A stretch of DNA of 43,491 nucleotides, from positions 6,386 to 49,876 of the forward strand of contig DKUE01000031.1 in the NCBI GenBank assembly GCA_002490525.1, in the 5' to 3' direction. Under the pieces are notes generated by a model that did not search any database, was not told the origin of the DNA, and saw only the letters and a list, made by a program, of their open reading frames with translations. The position numbers and the translations under genes were made by a program. This DNA comes from Ruminococcaceae bacterium UBA7212 (GTDB lineage Bacteria; Bacillota; Clostridia; Oscillospirales; Acutalibacteraceae). Below, piece after piece: positions 1 to 7,277 of this stretch. The stretch's first letter is position 1, and the number at the start of each line of letters is the position of its first letter.

Positions 1-112
1 AATGTCAATATACAGGGGATTATAAAATGTCCGATGCGAAAGGGTTTCGGCATATTGTGTTCGATTGCAGAGACGCTGCAATACCGTCCCGATATAGAGT
101 TTAGACACCGGC

Positions 113-904
113 TTACCGAATATGAATCACTTCACCTGAGGTGATAATTTTTTCGCCCTCGGCGCAGCTGACCAAAAGCCCGCCGTTTTCCGCAAAATCA
201 AGCGCGCGCGCGTCAAATTCGCTGTCAGGGGTAATGACACGCACCATTTGCCCCAATGTTGCCGAGCAAGCCTTTAAGCGTTCAATGGCGTCTCGGCTGT
301 CTTCTGTAAGCGCACAGCTTCGCAAAATGTATCTGTCCATATTGTGTACAAGCTCTATGCAAAGCTCATTGCGGTCAACTTCATCGGTACAGTAGTCGCT
401 GACGGCGCCCGCAATGCAGTCTACATCATCGGGAAAATCGCCGCGCTGTACATTGACGCCGACACCGACCGTGACATATTTCGGACGGTTGCCGACATTG
501 ACGGCTTCGCACAGAATACCGCAGAGCTTTCTGCCTTCATACAGTACATCGTTCGGCCACTTAATTGCGGTTTCCAACCCGAACATGTTATAGAGCGTAT
601 CGCGTACGGCGAGCCCTGCCAATGCGGGCAGCAGTTCGAAATTTTTTTCCTGCCCCGTCAGTTCATATACCGCAGTCAGATACAAACCTGTACCGGCGGG
701 GGAGGCAAAGCTGCGCCCAAGCCGACCTTTACCTGCCGTCTGACAGTCGGCGACCACCAGTGCGCCGCCGCCCTTGTTTTCATTACAAAGCTTTTTAGCG
801 ACATTGTTGGTGGAGTCGATTTCAGGGAAAAAATATACACGGCGCTTCATTCTGTATTGGCGAATCTGGTAAATGAGGTTCTTTTCATTTAAATCACGCA
901 CCAT
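113..904 (-). CDS. birA: Biotin--[acetyl-CoA-carboxylase] ligase, HTH-less
   Basis: Activates biotin with ATP to biotinyl-AMP and transfers it to a lysine of biotin carrier proteins in the cytoplasm. The 263-residue protein begins almost directly with the catalytic fold: an EIDSTN motif near residue 27, the biotin/ATP loop GKGRLGRSFASP near 58-69, and the catalytic lysine in AIKWPNDVLYEGRKLCGI near 110-127, then a small SH3-like C-terminal domain ending SGEVIHIR. The usual N-terminal winged helix of E. coli-type BirA is absent, so this should be a monofunctional ligase that does not itself repress biotin genes. The start at 904 is chosen because AGAGGA lies 9 nt upstream; an in-frame ATG at 922 overlaps that site. 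It is transcribed divergently from the NatA/NatB remnant. Family assignment is firm. Confidence 0.93.
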   Translation of the reverse strand: MVRDLNEKNLIYQIRQYRMKRRVYFFPEIDSTNNVAKKLCNENKGGGALVVADCQTAGKGRLGRSFASPAGTGLYLTAVYELTGQEKNFELLPALAGLAVRDTLYNMFGLETAIKWPNDVLYEGRKLCGILCEAVNVGNRPKYVTVGVGVNVQRGDFPDDVDCIAGAVSDYCTDEVDRNELCIELVHNMDRYILRSCALTEDSRDAIERLKACSATLGQMVRVITPDSEFDARALDFAENGGLLVSCAEGEKIITSGEVIHIR

Positions 905-1027
905 ATCGGCACATCCTCTCATATATGTTGATTATTTTTCCGCATAGTAGTACAATAACAAAGAAAAAGATAATATAATTATTCTATCATATTCCAAAAC
1001 CGCAATCAAGTGAAGGGAAACGGATTT

Positions 1028-1690
1028 ATGCGATTACAAACAGAAAACTTAACGAAAAGCTTTGGTGAAAAGCGGGTGCTGAAGGGCGTATCCTTTTCGG
1101 TGGAAAGCGGACGCGCACTCGGTCTTTTGGGGCGGAACGGCGCGGGTGCGGCAGGCTTTACACAGCTGGTTTTACTGCTGGGCAGTGCGTTTGTATTTTA
1201 TGGTGTAAACAAAAGCTATTGGGCGGGCAATACGGTAGTGGAAAGTATTTTTGCCATGCCGCTTTCCATGCTTTTATATACGGTTTTATTTTTCGTACTG
1301 GGCTATTTGCTGTATTCTTTCCTGTACGGTGCACTTGCATCTCTGGCGAGCCGTTTAGAGGATATTAATACGTTAGTGATGCCCGTAACATTTTTGATGA
1401 TTGCTTCCTTCATGATTACCGTGTTTTCCATGATGAACAATGTGGACAACGGGGTGATGAAAGCAGCGTCGTTTATTCCGTTCACATCGCCGATGGCGAT
1501 GTTTACCCGCATTGCGTTAGGGCATGTGGAGCCCTATGAAATTGTAATTTCGGTAGTGATTTTGTTGGTTTCTACTGTCTTAACCGGGTACTTGGCGGCG
1601 GCGATTTATAAGATCGGTGTGCTGATGTACGGCAAACCGCCGAAACCGCAGGAGCTGGTTCGCGCACTGCGCGGAAACCGTGCAAAGTAG
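1028..1690 (+). pseudogene. In-frame fusion remnant: NatA-like ABC ATPase N-terminus joined to NatB-like permease C-terminus
   Basis: Residues 1-40 match the start of an ABC ATPase of the NatA type (NLTKSFGEKRVLKGVSFSV, then GLLGRNGAG), but the sequence leaves the family inside the Walker A loop: GRNGAG is followed by AAGFTQLVLLL instead of KT/KS. From residue 41 on it is a hydrophobic ABC-2 permease C-terminal region with about five membrane segments, ending KPPKPQELVRALRGNRAK, as in NatB-type Na+ export permeases. Most of the ATPase (including Walker B and the signature motif) and the first part of the permease are missing, roughly 1.4 kb judged from usual family sizes. The join falls at about 1141-1150 and keeps the frame. 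The start at 1028 has AAGGGA 9 nt upstream. It cannot hydrolyse ATP. Either a true deletion or an assembly collapse is possible. Confidence 0.8.
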
Positions 1691-1788
1691 GGACACTGTT
1701 TTTCTGATAGATGAACGGTTAAGAAGCGTGCAATTTCGGAAAACACACAATATCACTTTAAAGCGGCAAATTATTTTCGGAAAAATAC

Positions 1789-1817
1789 TTGACATTCGTT
1801 CGGTACGGTGCTAATAT
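1789..1817 (+). promoter_or_regulatory. SigA-type promoter of the aro operon
   Basis: TTGACA at 1789-1794 and TAATAT at 1812-1817 are separated by exactly 17 bp. The predicted start, near 1824, lies about 30 nt ahead of the leader peptide ATG at 1857. It reads into the attenuator and then aroF. Confidence 0.85.
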
Positions 1818-1856
1818 ACTTTCATTGAAAATCGTAGCAGACGAAAGGGCATGACC

Positions 1857-1928
1857 ATGTCTGAAAAAATGTTTACAGCTGCATATTTTTACTTTTACTT
1901 TACCTGCTTTTTGGGTAGGGTTAGTTGA
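1857..1928 (+). CDS. Phe/Tyr-rich leader peptide of the aro operon attenuator
   Basis: A 23-codon frame starting MSEKMFTAA, continuing YFYFYF and ending FLGRVS, then TGA. Eight of 23 residues are aromatic (five Phe, three Tyr), with six consecutive Tyr/Phe codons at 1884-1901. AAAGGG at 1844-1849 lies 7 nt before the ATG at 1857; an in-frame ATG at 1851 is too close to that site. It sits just downstream of a consensus promoter and just upstream of an intrinsic terminator and aroF. The composition matches the end products of the operon (TyrA and PheA). By analogy with pheA and trp leaders, its role is to stall ribosomes when charged tRNA-Tyr or tRNA-Phe is scarce; the peptide itself probably has no other function. 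Confidence 0.88.
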   Translation: MSEKMFTAAYFYFYFTCFLGRVS

Positions 1929-2009
1929 ATTTCGCTGTAAACTTGTAGTTGCTTTAAGATTTTTCGGATTTTAAAACTACGCCGCAGTGAAATTCACTGC
2001 GGCGTTTTT
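1872..2009 (+). promoter_or_regulatory. Ribosome-mediated transcription attenuator of aroF operon
   Basis: Three mutually exclusive pairings can be drawn. Segment 1 (1872-1879, TTTACAGC) is perfectly complementary to 1934-1941 (GCTGTAAA). Segment 2 (1926-1938) can pair with 1984-1996 over 13 bp, including two G-U pairs, forming an antiterminator. The terminator pairs 1979-1988 with 1996-2005 (extendable inward) and is followed by a T run at 2005-2009. A ribosome stalled on the Tyr/Phe codons at 1884-1901 would mask segment 1 and favour the antiterminator. A ribosome reaching the TGA at 1926-1928 would cover segment 2 and favour termination. An additional GTAGTT/AACTAC pairing is possible at 1945-1950/1975-1980. 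No T-box motif is visible. The pairings are read by eye; folding energies were not calculated. Confidence 0.85.
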
Positions 2010-2028
2010 ATTTGGAGGCGTATTCACT

Positions 2029-3033
2029 ATGGTTGTTATTTTAAAAGACAATGCAGAACAAAAAAAGGTAAAAACGCTCACGGACTGGCTTGAAAATCAA
2101 GGTCTGTCCGTCCATACCGTTACGGGCGCGTACCAAACCATTTTGGGGCTTATAGGCGATACCAGTAAGGTGGATACCGACCTTATCGAGGGGTTGGATA
2201 TTGTTGCGAAGGTCAAGCGCATTTCGGAGCCTTATAAAAATGCTAACCGCAAATTCCACCCCGATGACACGGTGATTGACGTCGGCGGCGTGAAAATCGG
2301 CGGCGGCATTTTCCAATTTTTTGCAGGTCCCTGCTCGGTGGAAAGCCGCGAACAGATTATTTCTATTGCGCGCGATGTAAAAGCGGCAGGGGCGAATATC
2401 CTGCGCGGCGGCGCATTTAAGCCTAGAACCTCTCCCTATGCGTTTCAGGGCATGCGCACAGAAGGACTGGAGCTCTTGTTAGAGGCGAAAAAAGAGACGG
2501 GCATGCCGATTGTTACGGAAATTATGGACGCGTCGCATATTCCGCTGTTCGAAAATGTGGATATTATTCAGGTCGGTGCGCGCAACATGCAAAACTTTGA
2601 ACTTTTGAAGGAACTCGGTAAAACGAACAAGCCGATTTTCCTGAAACGCGGGCTTTGCTCTACGTATCAGGAATGGCTGATGAGCGCGGAATATATTATG
2701 GCGGAAGGAAATCAAAATGTTATCCTTTGCGAGCGCGGCATCCGCACCTTTGAAACCGCCACGCGGAATACGCTTGATTTGACTGCTGTGCCGATGCTCA
2801 AGGAGAAAACACATTTGCCCGTGATTATTGACCCGAGTCATGCAGCGGGCATTGCCCGTATGGTCAAGCCCATGTCCTTCGCGGCGGCAGCGTGCGGTGC
2901 GGACGGTTTGATGATTGAAGTCCACAACGACCCTGCGCATGCGCTGTGCGACGGTCCGCAGGCACTGCGTCCCGAAGAATTTGCAGAAGTTACCGCGGGC
3001 GTGCAAAAGATTCTGAAGGCTATAAAGGAATGA
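2029..3033 (+). CDS. aroF: 3-deoxy-7-phosphoheptulonate (DAHP) synthase, class I-beta with N-terminal regulatory domain
   Basis: Condenses phosphoenolpyruvate and erythrose 4-phosphate into DAHP, the entry step of the shikimate pathway. The 334-residue protein has a ferredoxin-like N-terminal domain (about 1-70, MVVILKDNAEQ to KRISEPYK) joined to the TIM barrel, which starts near FAGPCSVES. Barrel landmarks are LRGGAFKPRTSPYAFQG, QVGARNMQNF, LKRGL, LCERGIRTFE and IIDPSHAAG. The layout and length match the Thermotoga maritima enzyme (338 residues), whose N-terminal domain binds Tyr and mediates inhibition by Tyr and Phe. The true start is 2029, with GGAGG at 2014-2018. An in-frame ATG at 1987 lies inside the terminator stem and has no ribosome site. 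It is the first structural gene of the operon, under the Phe/Tyr attenuator. tyrA begins 4 nt after its stop. Confidence 0.96.
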   Translation: MVVILKDNAEQKKVKTLTDWLENQGLSVHTVTGAYQTILGLIGDTSKVDTDLIEGLDIVAKVKRISEPYKNANRKFHPDDTVIDVGGVKIGGGIFQFFAGPCSVESREQIISIARDVKAAGANILRGGAFKPRTSPYAFQGMRTEGLELLLEAKKETGMPIVTEIMDASHIPLFENVDIIQVGARNMQNFELLKELGKTNKPIFLKRGLCSTYQEWLMSAEYIMAEGNQNVILCERGIRTFETATRNTLDLTAVPMLKEKTHLPVIIDPSHAAGIARMVKPMSFAAAACGADGLMIEVHNDPAHALCDGPQALRPEEFAEVTAGVQKILKAIKE

Positions 3034-3037
3034 GACT

Positions 3038-3883
3038 ATGAAAATCGGAATTATCGGCTTGGGGCTTATCGGCGGCTCGCTTGCCAAAGCATTGAAGTAC
3101 AACACGGAACACACCGTGCTCGGTTGGAACCGCAGTGGGGATACACTTTTAAAAGCGAAACTGCTCGGCGCGATTGACGGCGAGCTGACAGAAGAAGAAA
3201 TTCTGCAGTGCGATATGCTGATTTGTGCATTGTATCCGCAACTGACCGTGGATTTTGTGCAGAAATACGCGCCTGTACTCAAAAAGGGTGCGATTGTTTT
3301 AGATTGCTGCGGTGTTAAGCGTGTCATTTGTCATGCACTGTGGGAAACCGCGGCGCAATACGGTTTTAAATTCTACGGCGGGCATCCAATGGCGGGGTTG
3401 CACTACTCGGGCTTTTCTTATTCGGATGTATCGATGTTTCAAAATGCGTCTATGGTGCTTGTACCGCCCAAAGATGCGGAAATTCAGGATTTGGCGGATT
3501 TAAAGGCATTGTTTACATCTATCGGCTTTACCAATATGCAAATCACCACCCCGGAAGAGCACGACCGCATTATTGCCTATACCTCACAACTGGCGCATGT
3601 GGTTTCCAATGCGTATGTCAAAAGCCCCGAGGCACAGGTACACAGCGGGTTTTCTGCGGGCAGTTATAAAGACCTGACCCGTGTTGCCAAATTGAATGCA
3701 GGCATGTGGACAGAGTTGTTTTTTGACAATGCCGATAATCTGATTGCGGAAATTGACGGCATCATCGCCAATTTACAGCAGTACAGTGACGCGCTGAAAA
3801 ATCACGATACAGAAGCAATGTATACACTTTTGAAGGCGGGCAGTGACCGCAAGGAACAGATTGACGGCTTGTATAAAGCATAA
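3038..3883 (+). CDS. tyrA: Prephenate dehydrogenase
   Basis: Oxidatively decarboxylates prephenate to 4-hydroxyphenylpyruvate with NAD(P)+, the committed step to tyrosine. The 281-residue protein opens with a Rossmann fingerprint, GIIGLGLIGGSLAKAL (about 4-19). Other landmarks are LDCCGVKR near 88-95, the conserved GGHPMAG near 114-120, and a helical C-terminal dimerisation region with SQLAHVVSNAY and GFSAGSYKDLTRVA. No ACT domain follows, so Tyr feedback in this enzyme is not evident and may rest on AroF and the attenuator. It lies second in the operon, between aroF and aroB; the gap to aroB is 14 nt. Confidence 0.95.
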   Translation: MKIGIIGLGLIGGSLAKALKYNTEHTVLGWNRSGDTLLKAKLLGAIDGELTEEEILQCDMLICALYPQLTVDFVQKYAPVLKKGAIVLDCCGVKRVICHALWETAAQYGFKFYGGHPMAGLHYSGFSYSDVSMFQNASMVLVPPKDAEIQDLADLKALFTSIGFTNMQITTPEEHDRIIAYTSQLAHVVSNAYVKSPEAQVHSGFSAGSYKDLTRVAKLNAGMWTELFFDNADNLIAEIDGIIANLQQYSDALKNHDTEAMYTLLKAGSDRKEQIDGLYKA

Positions 3884-3897
3884 AGCGGGAGAAAGCT

Positions 3898-4962
3898 ATG
3901 AAAACAGTTTCCGTGCACACAGGCACAAAGTATGACATTACCGTCAAAAACGGTGTTTTAGATGAAACAGGCGCATATTTGCGTGCGTTGACAGAGGCGA
4001 GAACCGCTGTAATCATTACAGATGATATCGTAGACAGGCTGTACGCCGAACGTGCGGAGAAATCCTTGCAGGCGGCGGACTTTCAGACGCTGAAATTTGT
4101 ATTCCCGAACGGCGAACGCTCGAAAAATATACACACCTATACGGCGATATTGGAGTTCTTGGCGCAGAACCGCGTGACGCGTACGGACTGCATTGTTGCG
4201 CTCGGCGGCGGTGTGGTCGGCGATATGGCAGGCTTTGCGGCGGCGACCTATCAGCGCGGCATCGATTTTATCCAAGTGCCGACTACACTCCTTGCGTGCG
4301 TGGATTCCTCTGTCGGCGGCAAAACGGCGATTGATTTGACAGCAGGCAAGAACTTAGCGGGTGCGTTTTATCAGCCGCGCGCGGTGCTGTGCGACCCTGA
4401 AACGCTTTCCACACTTTCTGACCGTCTGTTTTCCGACGGTATGGCGGAAGTGATTAAGTACGGCGTGATTTTTGACCGCGCGTTCTTTGATTTTCTCTGT
4501 GAAAACGAAGCGAAAGAAAATTTGGAAACCGTTATAGAAACCTGTGTACAGCTGAAACGGAATGTTGTAGAGCAGGATGAAAAAGACAGGGGACTTCGCG
4601 GGCTCTTAAACTTTGGGCACACCTTAGGGCACGCCGTAGAAGGGTGCAGTGACTTCTCGGTTTCTCACGGCAGTGCGGTTGCAATCGGTATGGTACTTGC
4701 CGCACGCGGGGCGTATCTTACAGGCAGGACTCAAGCAGACTGCACAGAACCGCTCTTGAAAATTTTACGGAAATATGATTTGCCGACCGCAACAGAATAT
4801 TCCGCAGAACAGTTGTTGGCGCGCGCTTTGTCCGACAAAAAGCGGGACGGCGGTTCAATTACGCTGGTGATTCCGAAGAATTTAGGGGAATGTGTACTGC
4901 AGAAAGTCAGCACGGACGCTCTCTTGCCCTTTATTGAGAAAGGACTCGGACAATGTATGTGA
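3898..4962 (+). CDS. aroB: 3-dehydroquinate synthase
   Basis: Converts DAHP to 3-dehydroquinate using NAD+ and a divalent metal. The 354-residue length is typical. Visible landmarks are the NAD-binding GGGVVGDMAGFAAATYQRGI (about 101-120), PTTLLACVDSSVGGKTAIDL near 127-146, GMAEVIKYGVI near 181-191, and the metal-binding region NFGHTLGHAVEG near 237-248, with a further His in VSHGSAVAIGM. GGGAGAAAG immediately upstream provides a ribosome site. The 3' end overlaps aroA by 10 nt, suggesting translational coupling. Confidence 0.96.
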   Translation: MKTVSVHTGTKYDITVKNGVLDETGAYLRALTEARTAVIITDDIVDRLYAERAEKSLQAADFQTLKFVFPNGERSKNIHTYTAILEFLAQNRVTRTDCIVALGGGVVGDMAGFAAATYQRGIDFIQVPTTLLACVDSSVGGKTAIDLTAGKNLAGAFYQPRAVLCDPETLSTLSDRLFSDGMAEVIKYGVIFDRAFFDFLCENEAKENLETVIETCVQLKRNVVEQDEKDRGLRGLLNFGHTLGHAVEGCSDFSVSHGSAVAIGMVLAARGAYLTGRTQADCTEPLLKILRKYDLPTATEYSAEQLLARALSDKKRDGGSITLVIPKNLGECVLQKVSTDALLPFIEKGLGQCM

Positions 4963-6215
4963 AAATTACGCCGTCTGCACTTTCGGGTACGGTTTCTGCG
5001 ATTTCCTCAAAATCCGATGCGCACCGCATTTTGATTGCAGCGGCGCTCGCACACGCGCCGACCGAGGTGCGTTGCAATGTGCTGTCTGCGGACATTCGCG
5101 CCACGGCGGACTGCCTTTGTGCCTTAGGCGCAAGGATTGTATTTGAAGACGGAAAAATCTTGGTAAAACCGATACAGACACAGAAAACTTTTGCTTCGCT
5201 CGACTGTAACGAGAGCGGCTCGACCCTGCGCTTTTTACTGCCTTTGGTTTCTGCCCTCGGCATAAACGGTGAATTCACAGGGCACGGCCGATTGCCTGAA
5301 CGCCCTGTAACCGAGTTGCGGCAGACAATGGAAGCGCACGGCGTGACCTTTTCCCCGCACGGTGTATTCCCCATACACACAAGCGGTTGTCTGCAAGCGG
5401 GCAAATATGTTTTAAAGGGCAATGTCAGCTCACAGTATGTGACAGGGCTTTTGTTCGCTCTGCCGATTTTAGACGGGGACAGTGAAATTGAACTGCTGCC
5501 GCCTGTAGAATCAAAAGCATATATTCAAATGACCCTTTCGACCCTGCGACGTTTCGGTATCCTTGTTGAGCAGTCGGAAAATAGGTTCTGTATAAAAGGC
5601 AAGCAAGCCTACCGTTCGCCGAAAACTATCACGGTAGACGGTGACTGGTCGAACGCGGCATTTTTCCTCACGGCGGGCGCACTTAAAGCACCTGTCACAG
5701 TCACGGGACTTTTCGCCGATTCCATACAGGGTGACAAAGCGGTATGTGATGTGCTTTCCCATATGGGTGCAAAGGTCGTGTGGCAGAAAAATGCCGTTAC
5801 GGTTTTGCCTGCCCCCTTACACGGTGTGACGGTGGATGCGTCCGATATTCCCGACCTTGTGCCGATTCTTTCCGTTGCGGCGGCGTATGCAGACGGCGTG
5901 ACCGATTTCATCCACGTGGGACGGTTGCGCATCAAGGAGTGTGATCGATTGGCGGCAATTTCCGAAATGCTCGGCGCACTCGGCGTGCGAACCGAAGAAG
6001 CCGCCGACAGCCTACGCGTTTACGGCGGAACGGTGCAGGATGGAACGGTGCAGGGCTTTAATGACCACCGAATGGTGATGTCCGCGTCAGTCGCCGCATC
6101 GGCGGCGCAAAACACAGTGACCGTTCACGGTGCAGAGGCAATCAGAAAATCCTATCCGCACTTTTTTGAAGATTTTAAATATTTGGGAGGGAAAGCAGAT
6201 GTCCTCGATTCTTAA
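4953..6215 (+). CDS. aroA: 3-phosphoshikimate 1-carboxyvinyltransferase (EPSP synthase)
   Basis: Transfers the enolpyruvyl group of PEP to shikimate 3-phosphate. The 420-residue protein is two-domain. The N-terminal SKSDAHRILIAAALA (about 19-33) corresponds to the usual SKS-x-x-R substrate loop. NESGSTLRFLLPL (about 87-99) is the conserved N-x-G-T/S region; here it reads SGSTLR rather than the NAGTAxR of class I enzymes, which resembles class II-like clostridial forms. Further landmarks are GHGRLPERPV, GNVSSQYVTGLLFALP, DWSNAAFFLTAGAL, RIKECDRLAA and NDHRMVMSASVAA. The start overlaps the aroB end, and the 3' end overlaps aroC by 17 nt. Class assignment for inhibitor tolerance is only a guess from the motif. 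Confidence 0.95.
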   Translation: MYVKITPSALSGTVSAISSKSDAHRILIAAALAHAPTEVRCNVLSADIRATADCLCALGARIVFEDGKILVKPIQTQKTFASLDCNESGSTLRFLLPLVSALGINGEFTGHGRLPERPVTELRQTMEAHGVTFSPHGVFPIHTSGCLQAGKYVLKGNVSSQYVTGLLFALPILDGDSEIELLPPVESKAYIQMTLSTLRRFGILVEQSENRFCIKGKQAYRSPKTITVDGDWSNAAFFLTAGALKAPVTVTGLFADSIQGDKAVCDVLSHMGAKVVWQKNAVTVLPAPLHGVTVDASDIPDLVPILSVAAAYADGVTDFIHVGRLRIKECDRLAAISEMLGALGVRTEEAADSLRVYGGTVQDGTVQGFNDHRMVMSASVAASAAQNTVTVHGAEAIRKSYPHFFEDFKYLGGKADVLDS

Positions 6216-7275
6216 CGGTAAGCATATTCAAGTGTCCGTGTTTGGACAGTCGCATTCCGCCGCCATCGGCGCGGTGATTGACGGACTGCCCGCAGGATTT
6301 CAGTTGGACGAAGCGGAAATCTCTGCGTTTATGGCACGGCGCGCGCCCGGAAAAGCAAAATTCGCCACCAGCCGAAAAGAGGCGGATACACCGGTCGTTT
6401 TGTCGGGGCTCCTGGATGGCGTTACCTGCGGCGCACCTATCGGCGTGATGATTCAAAATACCAATACGCGTTCCGGCGATTACAGTAATTTGCACACAAC
6501 GCCCCGTCCGTCTCATTCCGATTATGCGGCGGCAGTGCGCTACGGCGGCTTTAACGACATCGCGGGCGGCGGTCATTTTTCAGGGCGGCTGACCGCACCC
6601 CTTTGCTACGCGGGCGCAATTTGCCTGCAAATTCTCAAGCAAAAGGGGATTGAAATCCGCGCACACATTTACTCGATTGGCGACGTACTCGACACGCCGT
6701 TTGACCCTGTGCACATTCAAAACGACAATATTGCAGAGAAAGCATTTCCCGTGCTTTCCGATGGGCAGGGAGAAAAGATGCAGGCGGTCATTGAGTCGGC
6801 GCGTTTGGATGCAGACTCTGTCGGCGGCGTGGTGGAATGTGCCGTCACAGGTGTAAAAGCGGGCTTCGGTGACCCGATGTTTGACGGTGTGGAAAATCAG
6901 CTGGCGCGCAATCTTTTTGCGATACCCGCGCTAAAGGGATTGGAATTCGGCAGCGGCTTTGCGGGCGCAAAAAAGCGCGGCAGTGAAAACAACGACCCTT
7001 TCACGGTGGATGCAGACGGCAATATTGTCACAAAGAAAAATGACCATGGCGGAATTTTGGGCGGTATTACTTCCGGTATGCCGATTGTCTTCCGCGCGGC
7101 ATTCAAGCCGACACCCTCTATCGGTAAGGTACAGCAAAGCGTAAGTACAGAGAAAAAGACGGTCGAAGAACTGCAAATCACAGGGCGGCACGACCCGTGT
7201 ATCGTGCCGCGCGCCGTACCCGTGGTAGAGGCGGTTACGGCCATTACAATTTTAGATTTGCTGGGTGGGAAATAA
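6199..7275 (+). CDS. aroC: Chorismate synthase
   Basis: Removes phosphate from EPSP to give chorismate, using reduced FMN as cofactor. The 358-residue protein shows the family signatures VFGQSHSAAIGAVIDGLPAG near the start, RPSHSDYAAAVRYG near 95-108, GGGHFSGRLTAPL near 115-127, KKNDHGGILGGITSGMPI near the FMN region, and a C-terminal GRHDPCIVPRAVPVVEA. Start 6199 is chosen over upstream in-frame codons because GGGAGG lies at 6185-6190 and MSSILNGKHI aligns with the family N-terminus. Overlap with aroA implies coupled translation. It is followed after 2 nt by pheA. Confidence 0.96.
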   Translation: MSSILNGKHIQVSVFGQSHSAAIGAVIDGLPAGFQLDEAEISAFMARRAPGKAKFATSRKEADTPVVLSGLLDGVTCGAPIGVMIQNTNTRSGDYSNLHTTPRPSHSDYAAAVRYGGFNDIAGGGHFSGRLTAPLCYAGAICLQILKQKGIEIRAHIYSIGDVLDTPFDPVHIQNDNIAEKAFPVLSDGQGEKMQAVIESARLDADSVGGVVECAVTGVKAGFGDPMFDGVENQLARNLFAIPALKGLEFGSGFAGAKKRGSENNDPFTVDADGNIVTKKNDHGGILGGITSGMPIVFRAAFKPTPSIGKVQQSVSTEKKTVEELQITGRHDPCIVPRAVPVVEAVTAITILDLLGGK

Positions 7276-7277
7276 AG

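Noticed and set aside
1..108. Minus-strand open frame of 36 codons reaching the window edge, after birA
   Set aside because: GTG start without a ribosome site and no recognisable family; too short to call a partial gene. A plus-strand 25-codon frame at 28-105 with AGGGG upstream was equally unconvincing.
1987..2028. N-terminal extension of AroF from ATG 1987
   Set aside because: The ATG lies inside the attenuator terminator stem and lacks a ribosome site; GGAGG at 2014-2018 marks 2029.
1691..2028. T-box riboswitch upstream of aroF
   Set aside because: No T-box sequence (AGGGUGGNACCGCG-like) or specifier stem was found; the leader peptide and three alternative helices account for the region.
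2479..3327. Open frame of 282 codons antisense to aroF/tyrA
   Set aside because: Covers conserved parts of two real genes on the other strand and matches no family.
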